Positions 42,693-52,171 are shown, counted from the stretch's first letter. The stretch: 64,000 nt of DNA from an uncultured Eubacterium sp. (GCA_910583925.1 CAJTZJ010000008.1:34540-98539); one strand, 5' to 3'. The notes: generated by a model from the sequence alone, not told the origin. Program-made: numbers and translations.

Positions 42693-43592
42693 ATGCTTGA
42701 TTCTAATAAAGTAAAACTTGCAATTGCGCCTATTGGCTGGACGAATGATGATATGCCTGATCTGGGTGCAGAAAATTCTTTTGAGCAGTGCATCAGTGAA
42801 ATGGCTCTTGCAGGCTTTAAAGGTTCCGAAATCGGAAATAAATATCCATCTGATCCTGAGATTCTGAAAAAGTATCTTGATATCCGCGGACTTCAGATTT
42901 GCAATGCATGGTTTTCTTCCTATTTAACTTCAAAGCCGTATGAAGAAACCATTGAAGCTTTCAAGGCTCACTGCGATAAGCTTTATGCGCTTGGAGCAAA
43001 GGTTATCGGTGCTTCCGAGCAGGGTAATTCAATTCAGGGCTGTCTTGATAAATCAATTCTTGATGAAAAGCCTTGTTATACGGATGAGGAATGGGCAATT
43101 GTAGCAAAGGGCTTCAATGAAATGGGTGCATATGCTAAATCCAAGGGTATGTTCTTTACTGTTCATCATCATATGGGTACAGGCGTTCAGACCGTAGAGG
43201 AAATTGATAAGCTTATGGAGCTTACGGATCCGGATCTTGTTTATCTTCTTTTTGACAGCGGTCATCTTACCTTTGCAGGTATTGATCCTGTTCCTGTTCT
43301 TAAAAAATATATTAATCGTGTTAAGCATGTTCATCTTAAGGATGTTCGACTTGATGTTTATAATAATCAGGTTGTACCTGAGCATATGAGCTTCCTGGAT
43401 GCTGTTCGTGCTGGTGTATTCACTGTTCCGGGCGACGGCGATGTAGATTTCAAGCCGATTTTTGATATTCTTGCAGAGAATAATTATGAGGGCTGGGTTG
43501 TTGTTGAAGCTGAGCAGGATCCTGCTAAAGCAAATCCGTTTGAATATGCTGTTAAAGCAAGAAAGTATATTGCTGAAAATACAGGTCTTTAA
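42693..43592 (+). CDS. iolE: myo-Inosose-2 dehydratase
   Basis: A 299-aa TIM-barrel (AP-endonuclease-2 fold) enzyme that dehydrates scyllo-inosose. Conserved features are IAPIGWTNDDMPDLG at the N-terminus, GFKGSEIGNKYP, HHHMGTGVQT (metal His), LLFDSGHL and VHLKDVR. A GTAAAG/CTTTAC hairpin lies in the 70-base gap after iolD. The set lacks iolB, iolC, iolJ and iolA, which must be elsewhere if the pathway is complete. Confidence 0.9.
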   Translation: MLDSNKVKLAIAPIGWTNDDMPDLGAENSFEQCISEMALAGFKGSEIGNKYPSDPEILKKYLDIRGLQICNAWFSSYLTSKPYEETIEAFKAHCDKLYALGAKVIGASEQGNSIQGCLDKSILDEKPCYTDEEWAIVAKGFNEMGAYAKSKGMFFTVHHHMGTGVQTVEEIDKLMELTDPDLVYLLFDSGHLTFAGIDPVPVLKKYINRVKHVHLKDVRLDVYNNQVVPEHMSFLDAVRAGVFTVPGDGDVDFKPIFDILAENNYEGWVVVEAEQDPAKANPFEYAVKARKYIAENTGL

Positions 43593-43606
43593 TGAAATGC
43601 TTTTTA

Positions 43607-43640
43607 CCGCTGAGCTTTTGGCTTGGCGGTTTTCTTGTTG
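43607..43640 (+). terminator. Terminator after iolE
   Basis: ACCGC/GCGGT stem with inner GAGC/GCTT pairing, followed by TTTTCTTG. Confidence 0.7.
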
Positions 43641-43716
43641 TAAAAAAATAGTTGTTGACTTTAGCGTGCTAATGTGATAAAATTCAAATATCACTTAACA
43701 AACGGAGGATATCAAA

Positions 43717-44514
43717 ATGAAAAAATTAACGAAAGTTCTTGCAGTGATTCTTGTTGCCGTATTTGTTTTCGGCTGCTTTGCTGCCTGCTCTAATTCAGGC
43801 AAAACAGATGATACAGACAGTGATCTTGCTTACATACAGGATAAGGGCAAGCTTGTTGTAGGTATTACGGATTTTGCACCTATGGATTATAAGGACGACA
43901 AGGGCGAATGGATTGGCTTTGATGCTGATCTTGGAAGAAAGGTTGCTGAAAAGCTTGGCGTTGACATTGAATTTCGTGAAATCGACTGGGATAACAAATT
44001 CTTTGAGATTGATACAAAGGGTATTGACTGTGCGTGGAATGGTATGACAATTACCGATACCGTAAAGCTCAACTCGGATGTAACAAAGGCATATGCAAAG
44101 AATCAGCAGGTAGTTGTTATGAAGGCAGATAAGGTTGCTGATTACAAATCAGTTGATGATCTTAAGGATTTGAATGTTGCTGTTGAAAATGGTTCGGCAG
44201 GTAAAGATGTTGCTGAAGCAAATGAATTAAAGATTACTGTTGTTAATAAACAGGCAGATGCACTTTTTGAGGTTAAATCCGGTGCTGTTGATGCTTGTAT
44301 TATTGATTCAACAATGGCTGCTGCTATGACAGGCGAAGGAACAGATTATTCTGATCTTGCATCAGGTCTTACTTTAATTGATGAAGAATATGGTATTGCA
44401 TTCAGAAAAGGTTCTGATATGGTAGCTAAAATGAATGAGCTTTTTGAAGAGTTCAAGGCAGACGGCACGCTTAATGAACTTGCCGAGAAATATAATGTTC
44501 AGCTTGCTGATTAA
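43717..44514 (+). CDS. Polar amino-acid ABC transporter substrate-binding lipoprotein
   Basis: A 265-aa SBP_bac_3 protein. Lipoprotein signal with lipobox CFAAC at residues 20-24. The ligand-site segments GITDFAPMDYKDDKGEWIGF, GMTITD and VENGSAGKDV are typical of cystine/glutamine/arginine binders; which amino acid is unknown. It is preceded by GGAGG and heads a three-gene transporter. Confidence 0.9.
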   Translation: MKKLTKVLAVILVAVFVFGCFAACSNSGKTDDTDSDLAYIQDKGKLVVGITDFAPMDYKDDKGEWIGFDADLGRKVAEKLGVDIEFREIDWDNKFFEIDTKGIDCAWNGMTITDTVKLNSDVTKAYAKNQQVVVMKADKVADYKSVDDLKDLNVAVENGSAGKDVAEANELKITVVNKQADALFEVKSGAVDACIIDSTMAAAMTGEGTDYSDLASGLTLIDEEYGIAFRKGSDMVAKMNELFEEFKADGTLNELAEKYNVQLAD

Positions 44515-44530
44515 TTGATTGCTTATCTAT

Positions 44531-44558
44531 AATAAAAAACAGGCAGAAAGTAGTTTGC
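44531..44558 (+). promoter_or_regulatory. Intercistronic hairpin in the ABC operon
   Basis: AGGCAGAAAG/CTTTCTGCCT stem with a 7-base loop between the binding-protein and permease genes. There is no T-run, so it probably stabilises the upstream message and keeps the binding protein in excess. Confidence 0.6.
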
Positions 44559-44588
44559 TTTCTGCCTATGCTTTTAAGGTGGAGAATT

Positions 44589-45233
44589 ATGTTTTTATCC
44601 GTAACATGGGAGCTTTTAAAGGGTTTTTGGGAAACCTTTAAGATATTCGGGTTAACGCTTGTTTTTGCATTGCCTATCGGTCTTATTTTAAGTTTTGGCT
44701 CAATGTCTAACTTCAAGCCGCTGAGCTGGCTTGTTAAAATTTTTATATGGATTATAAGAGGTACTCCTCTTATGCTTCAGCTTATTATTGTTTTTTATGG
44801 TCCCGGTCTTCTTTTTGGATGGGATTTAATGGAACGCTTCAATGCGGTTATTGTTGCTTTTGCTATTAATTATTCCTGCTACTTTTCCGAAATTTACAGA
44901 GGCGGAATTGAATCCATACCCAAAGGGCAGCAGGAAGCAGGTCTTGTGCTTGGAATGACAAAGCCGCAGATATTTTTTAAGGTTACTCTTCTTCAGGTTA
45001 TCAAAAGAATCGTTCCTCCTATGAGCAATGAAATTATTACGCTCGTTAAGGATACATCCCTTGCAAGAATTATTGCTATTTATGAAATTATCTTTGTCGG
45101 TCAGAGCTTTATTACATCAAAGGGTCTGATTTGGCCGTTGTTTTATACGGGTGCATTTTATCTTGTATTCTGCGGAATTTTAACTCTTCTTTTCAGATTT
45201 GCGGAAAAGAAAATGAGTTATTTTCATTCTTAA
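44589..45233 (+). CDS. Polar amino-acid ABC transporter permease
   Basis: About 214 aa from the ATG at 44589, correctly spaced from AAGGTGGAG; an ATG at 44568 lies upstream of that site. Five membrane helices and the EAA loop (GGIESIPKGQQEAGLVLGMT) that docks the ATPase. HisM/GlnP type. Confidence 0.92.
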   Translation: MFLSVTWELLKGFWETFKIFGLTLVFALPIGLILSFGSMSNFKPLSWLVKIFIWIIRGTPLMLQLIIVFYGPGLLFGWDLMERFNAVIVAFAINYSCYFSEIYRGGIESIPKGQQEAGLVLGMTKPQIFFKVTLLQVIKRIVPPMSNEIITLVKDTSLARIIAIYEIIFVGQSFITSKGLIWPLFYTGAFYLVFCGILTLLFRFAEKKMSYFHS

Positions 45234-45248
45234 AGGAGGGAAATCAAT

Positions 45249-46001
45249 ATGGCACTTCTGGAAGTTAAAAATATAAAGAAAAGCTTTGGTAAAACCGAGG
45301 TTTTAAAGGGTATTGATTTCAGCATTGAAAAGGGTAAGGTTTTATCAATAATCGGCTCTTCGGGTTCAGGAAAAACAACACTTCTTCGCTGTATCAATTT
45401 CCTTGAATTTGCCGAAGAAGGAACAATTTCTATAAACGGCGAAACGATTTATAACGGAGAAACAGACAAGAGAATAAAGGATAAGGAGTTACGAGATAAA
45501 AGGCTTCATTTCGGGCTTGTTTTTCAATCCTTCAATTTGTTCCCTCAGTATAATGTGCTTCAGAATGTAATGCTTGCTCCGTCACTTATGAAAATGGGAA
45601 GTAAGGATGAGTTAAGAGAAAGAGCGTTGCAGGTTATTGAAAAGGTTGGTCTTACTGAAAAATACAAGAATTATCCGTGTGAGCTTTCAGGCGGACAGCA
45701 GCAGCGTGTTGCGATTGCAAGGGCGCTTATGCTTAATCCTGATATTCTCTGCTTTGATGAACCAACCTCTGCTCTTGATCCTGAGCTTACGGGTGAGGTG
45801 CTTAAGGTTATCAAATCTCTGAAAAATGAGGACAGCACGATGATTGTTGTTACCCACGAAATGAATTTTGCCCGTGATGTTTCGGATAAGGTTATTTTTA
45901 TGGATGATGGTGTTATTGCTGAAGAGGGTACGCCTGAAGAGGTATTTCTCAATCCGAAGAATCAAAGAACAAAAGAATTTTTACAGTCTTATGAAAAGTA
46001 A
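45249..46001 (+). CDS. Polar amino-acid ABC transporter ATP-binding protein
   Basis: A 250-aa GlnQ-type ATPase: Walker A GSSGSGKTTLLRC, Q-loop VFQSFNLFP, signature LSGGQQQRVAIARAL, Walker B ILCFDEPTSALDPE and switch His in VVTHEM. AGGAGG precedes the start. It ends the transporter operon at a terminator. Confidence 0.95.
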   Translation: MALLEVKNIKKSFGKTEVLKGIDFSIEKGKVLSIIGSSGSGKTTLLRCINFLEFAEEGTISINGETIYNGETDKRIKDKELRDKRLHFGLVFQSFNLFPQYNVLQNVMLAPSLMKMGSKDELRERALQVIEKVGLTEKYKNYPCELSGGQQQRVAIARALMLNPDILCFDEPTSALDPELTGEVLKVIKSLKNEDSTMIVVTHEMNFARDVSDKVIFMDDGVIAEEGTPEEVFLNPKNQRTKEFLQSYEK

Positions 46002-46017
46002 AATATATAAAAAATAA

Positions 46018-46043
46018 AAGCGGTTCATAACGAACCGCTTTTT
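46018..46043 (+). terminator. Terminator between converging ABC and AI-2E genes
   Basis: AAGCGGTTC/GAACCGCTT stem followed by TTTAAATG; AAAA on the other side lets it serve both strands. Confidence 0.85.
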
Positions 46044-46053
46044 AAATGTCATT

Positions 46054-47205
46054 TTATTTGCTGTTATTAATCGTTTTCCAAAGATGAATTCTGCCTGTAT
46101 CATTCAGTGCCTTAAGCACCATAATGGAGAGCGGTACGATGAACATACCCATAAAGCCGAAGAGTTTCAATCCGAAATATAATCCGCCAAGCGTAATCAA
46201 CGGGTTTACGCCAAGACTGTCGCCAACGATTTTTGGCTCTATATACTGGCGTATAGCAGATATCGCAACATATACTACAATAAGTCCTATAGCTTCTCCA
46301 AAATTACCTGTAATCAGAGAAACAAGCGCCCACGGAATTAAGATACCGCCTGATCCTGCAACGGGAAGAATATCAAATATTGCAATCGCGATAGCAATGA
46401 TGAATATATAACTGTTATTCATAACACCTATCCAGTTCAGAATGGACAAGCCGAGTGCAAGCTCACAGAAAGTTATAAACATAATAAGACCGTATGCACG
46501 AAGCATTGTCATAATGGTTTTTGAGAATACTTGCTTTATTTCAACAAGAAGATTTTTCTTGCTGTCCGGAAGCTGAAGTTTAATGAAATTAACTATATAA
46601 TTGTAATCCTTTGTAAAGAATATCCATGCAACAATTCCGATAACAATGCCTATCAAAGTATTCGGAACACTTTTGGCAACTGAATAAATGCCGGAAAAGC
46701 CCGATGAAATGGTATCTTTAACAGTACCGGCGTTTATGCCTATTTTGCTTAAATCAAAATCATTTACAAGTCCGCTGAATGTGGTAATAATCGTTTCGGA
46801 AACGGATTCATAAATGCTTTCGGGTAAAAAGCTCAGCAGCTTCAGGATTTCTGCCTGCAGTGTTTCCATAAACTGCGGAAAATCGGAAAGGGAGTTTGCA
46901 AGGTAATTAATAAATTCTACAATCTGAGATATAAATTGTGCAATCAGAAAGATTAACGGCAAAAGAACGACTGCTATTGAAAGAAAAACAAGAAGTATGC
47001 TCCATAATGCATGGCATTTGTTTTTTGTTTTTCTGTCAAGAAATCTTATCGGCTTTTGAAGAATTACAGCAAACAAAAATGATAATAAAAACGGAGCTGT
47101 AAGCCAAAATAAATATTTGAAGAATACAAAAACCAATCCTAATATGATTGCGAGGTATACAAAATTAATTATAAATGCTCTTTTCTTTTCAACTTGGGGT
47201 ATCAT
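46054..47205 (-). CDS. AI-2E family transporter (YtvI/PerM-like permease)
   Basis: A 383-aa protein with about seven or eight membrane helices, an N-terminal basic MIPQVEKKRAF, a long central soluble stretch (about 95-200), and the family block PVAGSGGILIPWALVSLITG near 285 with IVGDSLGVNPLITLGGLYFG near 335. Members export small molecules or act as Na+/H+ antiporters; the specific substrate is unknown. Monocistronic. Confidence 0.85.
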   Translation of the reverse strand: MIPQVEKKRAFIINFVYLAIILGLVFVFFKYLFWLTAPFLLSFLFAVILQKPIRFLDRKTKNKCHALWSILLVFLSIAVVLLPLIFLIAQFISQIVEFINYLANSLSDFPQFMETLQAEILKLLSFLPESIYESVSETIITTFSGLVNDFDLSKIGINAGTVKDTISSGFSGIYSVAKSVPNTLIGIVIGIVAWIFFTKDYNYIVNFIKLQLPDSKKNLLVEIKQVFSKTIMTMLRAYGLIMFITFCELALGLSILNWIGVMNNSYIFIIAIAIAIFDILPVAGSGGILIPWALVSLITGNFGEAIGLIVVYVAISAIRQYIEPKIVGDSLGVNPLITLGGLYFGLKLFGFMGMFIVPLSIMVLKALNDTGRIHLWKTINNSK

Positions 47206-47373
47206 TTTATCCTCCTTGATAATATACTTATTATAATTTTATATTGTAAATCAATATACAGTATTATTCAAGTGAAAATTTTAAATTTGCTATTGCATAT
47301 TTTTGAAAGCCGTGTTATTATATCTAAAATGTTTTTCAGAACAAAACACTGTATATGGGTGGTGGACACTTAA

Positions 47374-47802
47374 TTGAGCAAACTGAATTATGTTTTAGTG
47401 AATGCAGATATATTGCCTGAAGTATACAGTAAGGTGCTTGAAGCGAAGAGGTATCTTGCATCGGGCGATGCTCAAAGTGCAACCCGGGCAGCAAAAATGG
47501 CGGGAATCTCAAGGTCTGCATATTATAAATATAAAGATGGTGTATTTGAGTACAATCCCGAAAATGCAGAGGAAATAGAAACGCTTTCCCTTACTCTTGT
47601 TGATACAAAGGGTGTGCTTTCTGCCATAGTAAATGAAATCTTTTTAGTTGATGCCAATGTGCTTTCAATTAATCAGGATGTGCCTCAGAATGGCATTGCG
47701 GAGGTTTCGCTGACAATGAGGATTGCTGAAATGTCGGTGTCTGTTGAAGAACTTATTGAAAAACTGAAAGCTGTAAACGGCGTAAAAGCGGTTAACAGAT
47801 AA
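47374..47802 (+). CDS. ACT-domain protein (PheB/UPF0735-like)
   Basis: A 142-aa protein. Residues about 5-60 carry a helix-turn-helix-like part (AKMAGISRSAYYKYKDGVFE) and residues about 70-142 an ACT domain (LSLTLVDTKGVLSAIVNEIF), which usually binds an amino acid. TTG start after GGTGGTGG. Position directly before hom and lysC suggests an amino-acid-responsive regulator of the aspartate pathway. Confidence 0.85.
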   Translation: MSKLNYVLVNADILPEVYSKVLEAKRYLASGDAQSATRAAKMAGISRSAYYKYKDGVFEYNPENAEEIETLSLTLVDTKGVLSAIVNEIFLVDANVLSINQDVPQNGIAEVSLTMRIAEMSVSVEELIEKLKAVNGVKAVNR

Positions 47803-47817
47803 TTTAGGAGGACTAAT

Positions 47818-49035
47818 ATGAAAATAGCAGTTATGGGTTATGGTACCGTTGGCTCGGGTGTTGTTGAGGTTATTGAAACCCACAGGGATGTTATTGCCAA
47901 ACGAATCGGCGGCGAATCTCTTGAGCTTCAATCTATTCTTGATTTGCGTGATTTCCCGGATGATCCGCACAGCGACAAATTTACTAAGGATTTCAACGAT
48001 ATTTTAAATGATCCGGAGATTAAGGTTGTTGCGGAAGCAATGGGTGGTGTAAACCCTGCTTTTGATTTTACAATGAAGCTTCTTAAAGCCGGAAAGGCTG
48101 TTGTTACATCAAATAAAGAGCTTGTTGCGCAAAAGGGCCTTGAGCTTCTTAAGGCGGCTGAAGAGGGCAATACAAACTATCTCTTTGAAGCAAGCGTTGG
48201 CGGCGGTATCCCTATTATAAGACCAATGGCTCAGTGCCTGGCAGGTAATAATATTGAGGGTGTTGCCGGTATTTTGAACGGAACAACAAACTTTATTTTA
48301 ACTAAAATGATTGAAGAGGATATGAGCTTTGAAGCTGCGCTTAAGCTTGCGCAGGATAATGGATATGCTGAAAAAGACCCAACAGCCGATGTTGAGGGTC
48401 ACGATGCCTGCAGAAAGGTTTGTATTCTTGCTTCTCTTGCCTTCGGTAAGCATGTTTATCCGAATCAGGTTGCAACAGAGGGTATTTCAAATATTTCTCT
48501 TGAGGATGTATCTTACATTTCGTCTGTAAACGGCGTTATCAAGCTTCTTGGTCAGATTAAGTATATTGATGAAAACAGAATTGCTGCTTTTGTTAGCCCT
48601 GCTGTTGTTTATAACGGAAGCCAGCTTGCTTCTGTAAGAGATGTATTTAACGCAATTCTTGTAAGAGGCGATGCTGTGGGCGATGTTTGCTTCTACGGAA
48701 GGGGTGCCGGTAAGCTTCCGACTGCCTCAGCTGTAGTTGCAGATATGGTGGATTGTGCCAAGCATGTAAACAGAAGAAAGATTTTCGGCTGGGGACCGGG
48801 CGAAGAGGATTATGTTGTTGACTATAAATCAACAATTGAAATGCCTTTCTATGTTCGTGCTAAAATGAGCGAAAATCAGGTTAAAACGATTTTTCATAAT
48901 GTTAAATTCCTTTCAAGAAAGGGTCAGCCATCTGATGAGGTAGCTTTTATAACAGATTGTATGACAGAAAATAAGCTTATGAAAAAACTCGAAAACGCAG
49001 AAGTTTTAAATATAATTAAAGTTACAAATTATTAA
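47818..49035 (+). CDS. hom: Homoserine dehydrogenase
   Basis: A 405-aa NAD(P)-dependent enzyme reducing aspartate semialdehyde to homoserine. Rossmann start AVMGYGTVGSGVVEVIE, the TSNKELVAQKG loop, the catalytic region VGGGIPIIRPM and GILNGTTNFILTKM, with Lys/Asp of EKDPTADVEGHDACRK. The short C-terminal ACT part is reduced (YVRAKMSENQVKTIF). Same operon as the ACT protein and lysC, feeding Thr and Met synthesis. Confidence 0.94.
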   Translation: MKIAVMGYGTVGSGVVEVIETHRDVIAKRIGGESLELQSILDLRDFPDDPHSDKFTKDFNDILNDPEIKVVAEAMGGVNPAFDFTMKLLKAGKAVVTSNKELVAQKGLELLKAAEEGNTNYLFEASVGGGIPIIRPMAQCLAGNNIEGVAGILNGTTNFILTKMIEEDMSFEAALKLAQDNGYAEKDPTADVEGHDACRKVCILASLAFGKHVYPNQVATEGISNISLEDVSYISSVNGVIKLLGQIKYIDENRIAAFVSPAVVYNGSQLASVRDVFNAILVRGDAVGDVCFYGRGAGKLPTASAVVADMVDCAKHVNRRKIFGWGPGEEDYVVDYKSTIEMPFYVRAKMSENQVKTIFHNVKFLSRKGQPSDEVAFITDCMTENKLMKKLENAEVLNIIKVTNY

Positions 49036-49051
49036 TAGGAGGAAAGTATAT

Positions 49052-50260
49052 ATGGCTTTAATTGTTCAGAAATTCGGTGGCTCTTCTGTTGCTGATGCTG
49101 CCCGAGTAATGAATGTTGCCCGTATCGTGACAGATACTTATAAAGCAGGCAACGATGTTGTAGTCGTTGTTTCTGCGCAGGGTGATACAACAGATGATTT
49201 AATTGCAAAAGCGCAGGAAATCAATAAGAACCCTGCAAAAAGAGAAATGGACCAGCTTTTGACAGCCGGCGAACAGATTTCCATTTCACTTCTTGCAATG
49301 GCTATTGAAAGCCTTGGCTTCCCTGTAATCTCACTTCTTGGATGGCAGGCAGGCTTTAATACAAATTCAGTTTATGGCTCTGCCCGTATCAAAAATATTA
49401 AAACAAACAGACTTCAGGCTGAAATCGCAAAGCACAATATTGTTGTTGTTGCAGGCTTTCAGGGTATAAACCGTTATGATGATTTAACTACTCTCGGCAG
49501 AGGCGGTTCGGATACATCCGCAGTTGCTATCGCAGCTTCTCTTCATGCAGATAAATGCCAGATTTTTACGGATGTTGAGGGTGTGTATACAGCAGATCCG
49601 AGAAAAATTCAGTCAGCAGTCAAGCTTGATGAAATCACTTATGATGAGATGCTTGAGCTTGCAACGCTCGGTGCTCAGGTACTTAATAACCGTTCGGTTG
49701 AAATGGCTAAAAAATATTCAGTAGAACTTGAAGTTCTTTCATCACTAAATCCCGTTCCGGGAACTATCGTAAAGGAGAAGGTAAAAATGGAAAAAATGCT
49801 TATCAGAGGAGTTACAAAGGATAAAGATGTTGCAGTTGTTTCGGTTGTCGGCTTAGACGATAACCCGGGCATTGCATTCAAGGTTTTCTCAAAGCTTGCT
49901 CAGAAAAATATCAATGTTGATGTTATTCTTCAGTCTGTCGGCAGGGACGGAACAAAGGATTTAACCTTCTCTGTTTCAAAGGATAACGGTCCGGTAGCTG
50001 TTGAAATGATTAAAGAATTATCCATAGCAGACGGAACAACAATTTCCTGTGTAACGGATGTTGCCAAGGTTTCAATTGTCGGTGCCGGTATGGAATCCCA
50101 TCCGGGTACTGCTTCCAAGATGTTTGAAGCTCTTTATGCGCAGAATATCAATATCCAGATGATTTCAACATCTGAAATTAAGATTTCTGTTATTATTGAT
50201 GCTGATGATGCGGACCGTGCAGTAAGTGCTGTTCATAATGCATTCATCCCGAATAACTGA
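49052..50260 (+). CDS. lysC: Aspartate kinase
   Basis: A 402-aa enzyme making aspartyl phosphate. The N-terminal VQKFGGSSVADAARV is the family signature, LGRGGSDTSAVAIA binds substrate, and residues 260-402 hold two ACT domains (VSVVGLDDNPGIAFKVFSKL, VSIVGAGMESHPGTASKMFE) for feedback inhibition, probably by lysine and/or threonine. AATAGGAGG precedes the start. Terminator downstream. Confidence 0.95.
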   Translation: MALIVQKFGGSSVADAARVMNVARIVTDTYKAGNDVVVVVSAQGDTTDDLIAKAQEINKNPAKREMDQLLTAGEQISISLLAMAIESLGFPVISLLGWQAGFNTNSVYGSARIKNIKTNRLQAEIAKHNIVVVAGFQGINRYDDLTTLGRGGSDTSAVAIAASLHADKCQIFTDVEGVYTADPRKIQSAVKLDEITYDEMLELATLGAQVLNNRSVEMAKKYSVELEVLSSLNPVPGTIVKEKVKMEKMLIRGVTKDKDVAVVSVVGLDDNPGIAFKVFSKLAQKNINVDVILQSVGRDGTKDLTFSVSKDNGPVAVEMIKELSIADGTTISCVTDVAKVSIVGAGMESHPGTASKMFEALYAQNINIQMISTSEIKISVIIDADDADRAVSAVHNAFIPNN

Positions 50261-50284
50261 TTTTTTAATAAAAAAGTTGTTTTG

Positions 50285-50321
50285 CAGGCAGGTTTATACC
50301 TGTCTGCTATTTTTTTTGAAA
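50285..50321 (+). terminator. Terminator of the hom-lysC operon
   Basis: GCAGGCAGGT/ACCTGTCTGC stem with a 4-base loop, followed by TATTTTTTTTG. Confidence 0.88.
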
Positions 50322-50336
50322 ATTTTTTCTTTTTCA

Positions 50337-50442
50337 TGCAACACTTTTATGAAAATTAGATACTTACATAGTGACGGCGTCAATAAAGCAGCGCTATTAA
50401 ACGAATTTTTGTTGCAACACTTTGAGTTTGACTTTATACTTA
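50337..50442 (+). promoter_or_regulatory. Tandem ECF-type promoter repeats
   Basis: TGCAACACTTT then, 12 bases later, ATACTTA occurs twice with identical spacing: 50337-50366 and 50413-50442, 76 bases apart. The first halves contain the AAC core of ECF -35 boxes. The second copy ends 28 bases before the sigma/propeller start codon, suggesting auto-regulated ECF promoters. Inference from the repeat only. Confidence 0.5.
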
Positions 50443-50470
50443 AACTATGATTGTGTGATGGAGGTGCAGT

Positions 50471-52171
50471 ATGAGTGAAAAAGAACTCGTTGTAAAGGCT
50501 AAGGCGGGAGATGCCAAAGCGTTTACGGAATTGTATGGTTTATATAAGAAAAAGCTGTATAGCTATGCCTTCTATCGGTTGGGAAATGCGCCCGATGCAG
50601 AGGATGCAGTTTCGGATTGCGTGCTTTCTGCGTTTGAGCAGATAAATAAATTGAAAAAGGCAGAGGCGTTTTCCTCCTGGATTTTCAGAATACTATACTG
50701 CTGCTGCACCTCTGCAATGAAAGAGCAAATCAGGCAGCGTGATACGGATAACATAGATGATTATGCAAATGGCAGTGAAACAGAACTTGCTGCTGAAATT
50801 GATATGGATGCCCGGAACAGCAAAATGTTTATCAGGGATATGTTCCTTTATAAAAACCGCCTTGTATTAAATATAGCAAATCCAAATAAAGATGAAGATT
50901 TAAGTCATTCGGATGATTTAACCTTAACAAGAATTTATGATGTTTCCAATCCGGAAAATCCGAAGCTTATTTCTGAATTTTCTCAGAGCGGAGAATATAT
51001 TTCTGTAAAAATGATAGGTAATATTGTCTATGTTGTTTCAAGTTATTCTGTTCCTGCAAATGCAAGAAATCATAGAATTCCCGAGATCGGAAACGGAAAT
51101 GAAAAATCAAATGTTAAAGCAGAGAATATAACCTGCTTTGATGATGCCGTAAATTCTCAGTATGCTGTTATCAGCCCAATCAATATTGAAACAGGCGAAC
51201 GAGCAGGCGATACAAAGGCAGTGCTTGGTGCTTCAAAATATGTTTACTGCACAAAGGATAGTATGTATCTTCTGAAATACAGTGTTGAATTCGGACAGCA
51301 GTATGTTGCAGAAGTAAGCGAGTTGAATACAGACGAGTTAAGTATAATCAAAGCAGATATCAACAATGGAGAAATCCTTTTTACCGCCTCAGGTAAGGTT
51401 AAAGGCTATATTGATAATGTGAATGTAATGAATGAAAGCAATGGATACTTTACAATAATTACAACAAAGCTTGATAAGCAGGATAAGCCTGTTGCCAACA
51501 CGCTTTATGTGCTTGATAAAGATTTGAAGATTGTTGGAAAAGCAGAAGATTTTGCAGCAGGCAAAAGCGTGCAGGCAGCTTTGTTTACCGATAATAAGGC
51601 ATATGTAAGCCTGTTCCATAATGAAAATCCGATGCTTTCGGTTATTGATTTCAGCAATGAGAAAACACCTTCGGTTGAAAGCAGTGTTGAGCTTGGCGGA
51701 GTTATGCATAGTCTTGTTCCTGTAAATGATAATCAGCTTTTAGGTATTGGAAACATGGTTGAACCTGCAGGCGAAGGCGGAAGCAGTGAATATGGTTTTA
51801 AGCTTGTACTTCTTGATGTTTCTTCTGAAAATGCCAAGATAACAGACAGCTTCGAAACAGATGCTTATAATTTGACAACATGGTATGAAACAAATATAGA
51901 TTTATTTGTTGATTCTGAAAATCATGCCTATGCAACCGCTGTTGGATTTATGGATGAGCAAGGATATTGGAACGGTGACGGATTGTTAAGATTCCGTATT
52001 AACAATAATCATTTTGAAATCAATGAAGATACTGACGAATTCTATAACGAATATGTAGAGGGTTGCTACAGTGCAGGAAACATTGAAATCGGAAATTATA
52101 TTTACAGCTTTTCTGTTAATAACTCTGATGAACAATACGGATTTATAATCAGCGCTCATAAATACAAATAA
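50471..52171 (+). CDS. Sigma-factor N-terminus fused to a secreted-type beta-propeller domain
   Basis: A 566-aa hybrid. Residues 1-100 are ECF sigma region 2 (FTELYGLYKKKLYSYAFYRL, DAEDAVSDCVLSAFEQINKL). From about 115 onward the protein is the C-terminal beta-propeller domain (VYVVSSYSVPANARN, SVELGGVMHSLVPVNDNQLL) that in related genomes sits outside the membrane on an anti-sigma-like protein encoded next to the sigma gene. Sigma region 4 and the anchor of the partner are missing, and no signal peptide exists. The junction near residues 108-116 (EIDMDARNSKMF) looks like an in-frame deletion joining two genes. A functional product is doubtful. Confidence 0.75.
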   Translation: MSEKELVVKAKAGDAKAFTELYGLYKKKLYSYAFYRLGNAPDAEDAVSDCVLSAFEQINKLKKAEAFSSWIFRILYCCCTSAMKEQIRQRDTDNIDDYANGSETELAAEIDMDARNSKMFIRDMFLYKNRLVLNIANPNKDEDLSHSDDLTLTRIYDVSNPENPKLISEFSQSGEYISVKMIGNIVYVVSSYSVPANARNHRIPEIGNGNEKSNVKAENITCFDDAVNSQYAVISPINIETGERAGDTKAVLGASKYVYCTKDSMYLLKYSVEFGQQYVAEVSELNTDELSIIKADINNGEILFTASGKVKGYIDNVNVMNESNGYFTIITTKLDKQDKPVANTLYVLDKDLKIVGKAEDFAAGKSVQAALFTDNKAYVSLFHNENPMLSVIDFSNEKTPSVESSVELGGVMHSLVPVNDNQLLGIGNMVEPAGEGGSSEYGFKLVLLDVSSENAKITDSFETDAYNLTTWYETNIDLFVDSENHAYATAVGFMDEQGYWNGDGLLRFRINNNHFEINEDTDEFYNEYVEGCYSAGNIEIGNYIYSFSVNNSDEQYGFIISAHKYK

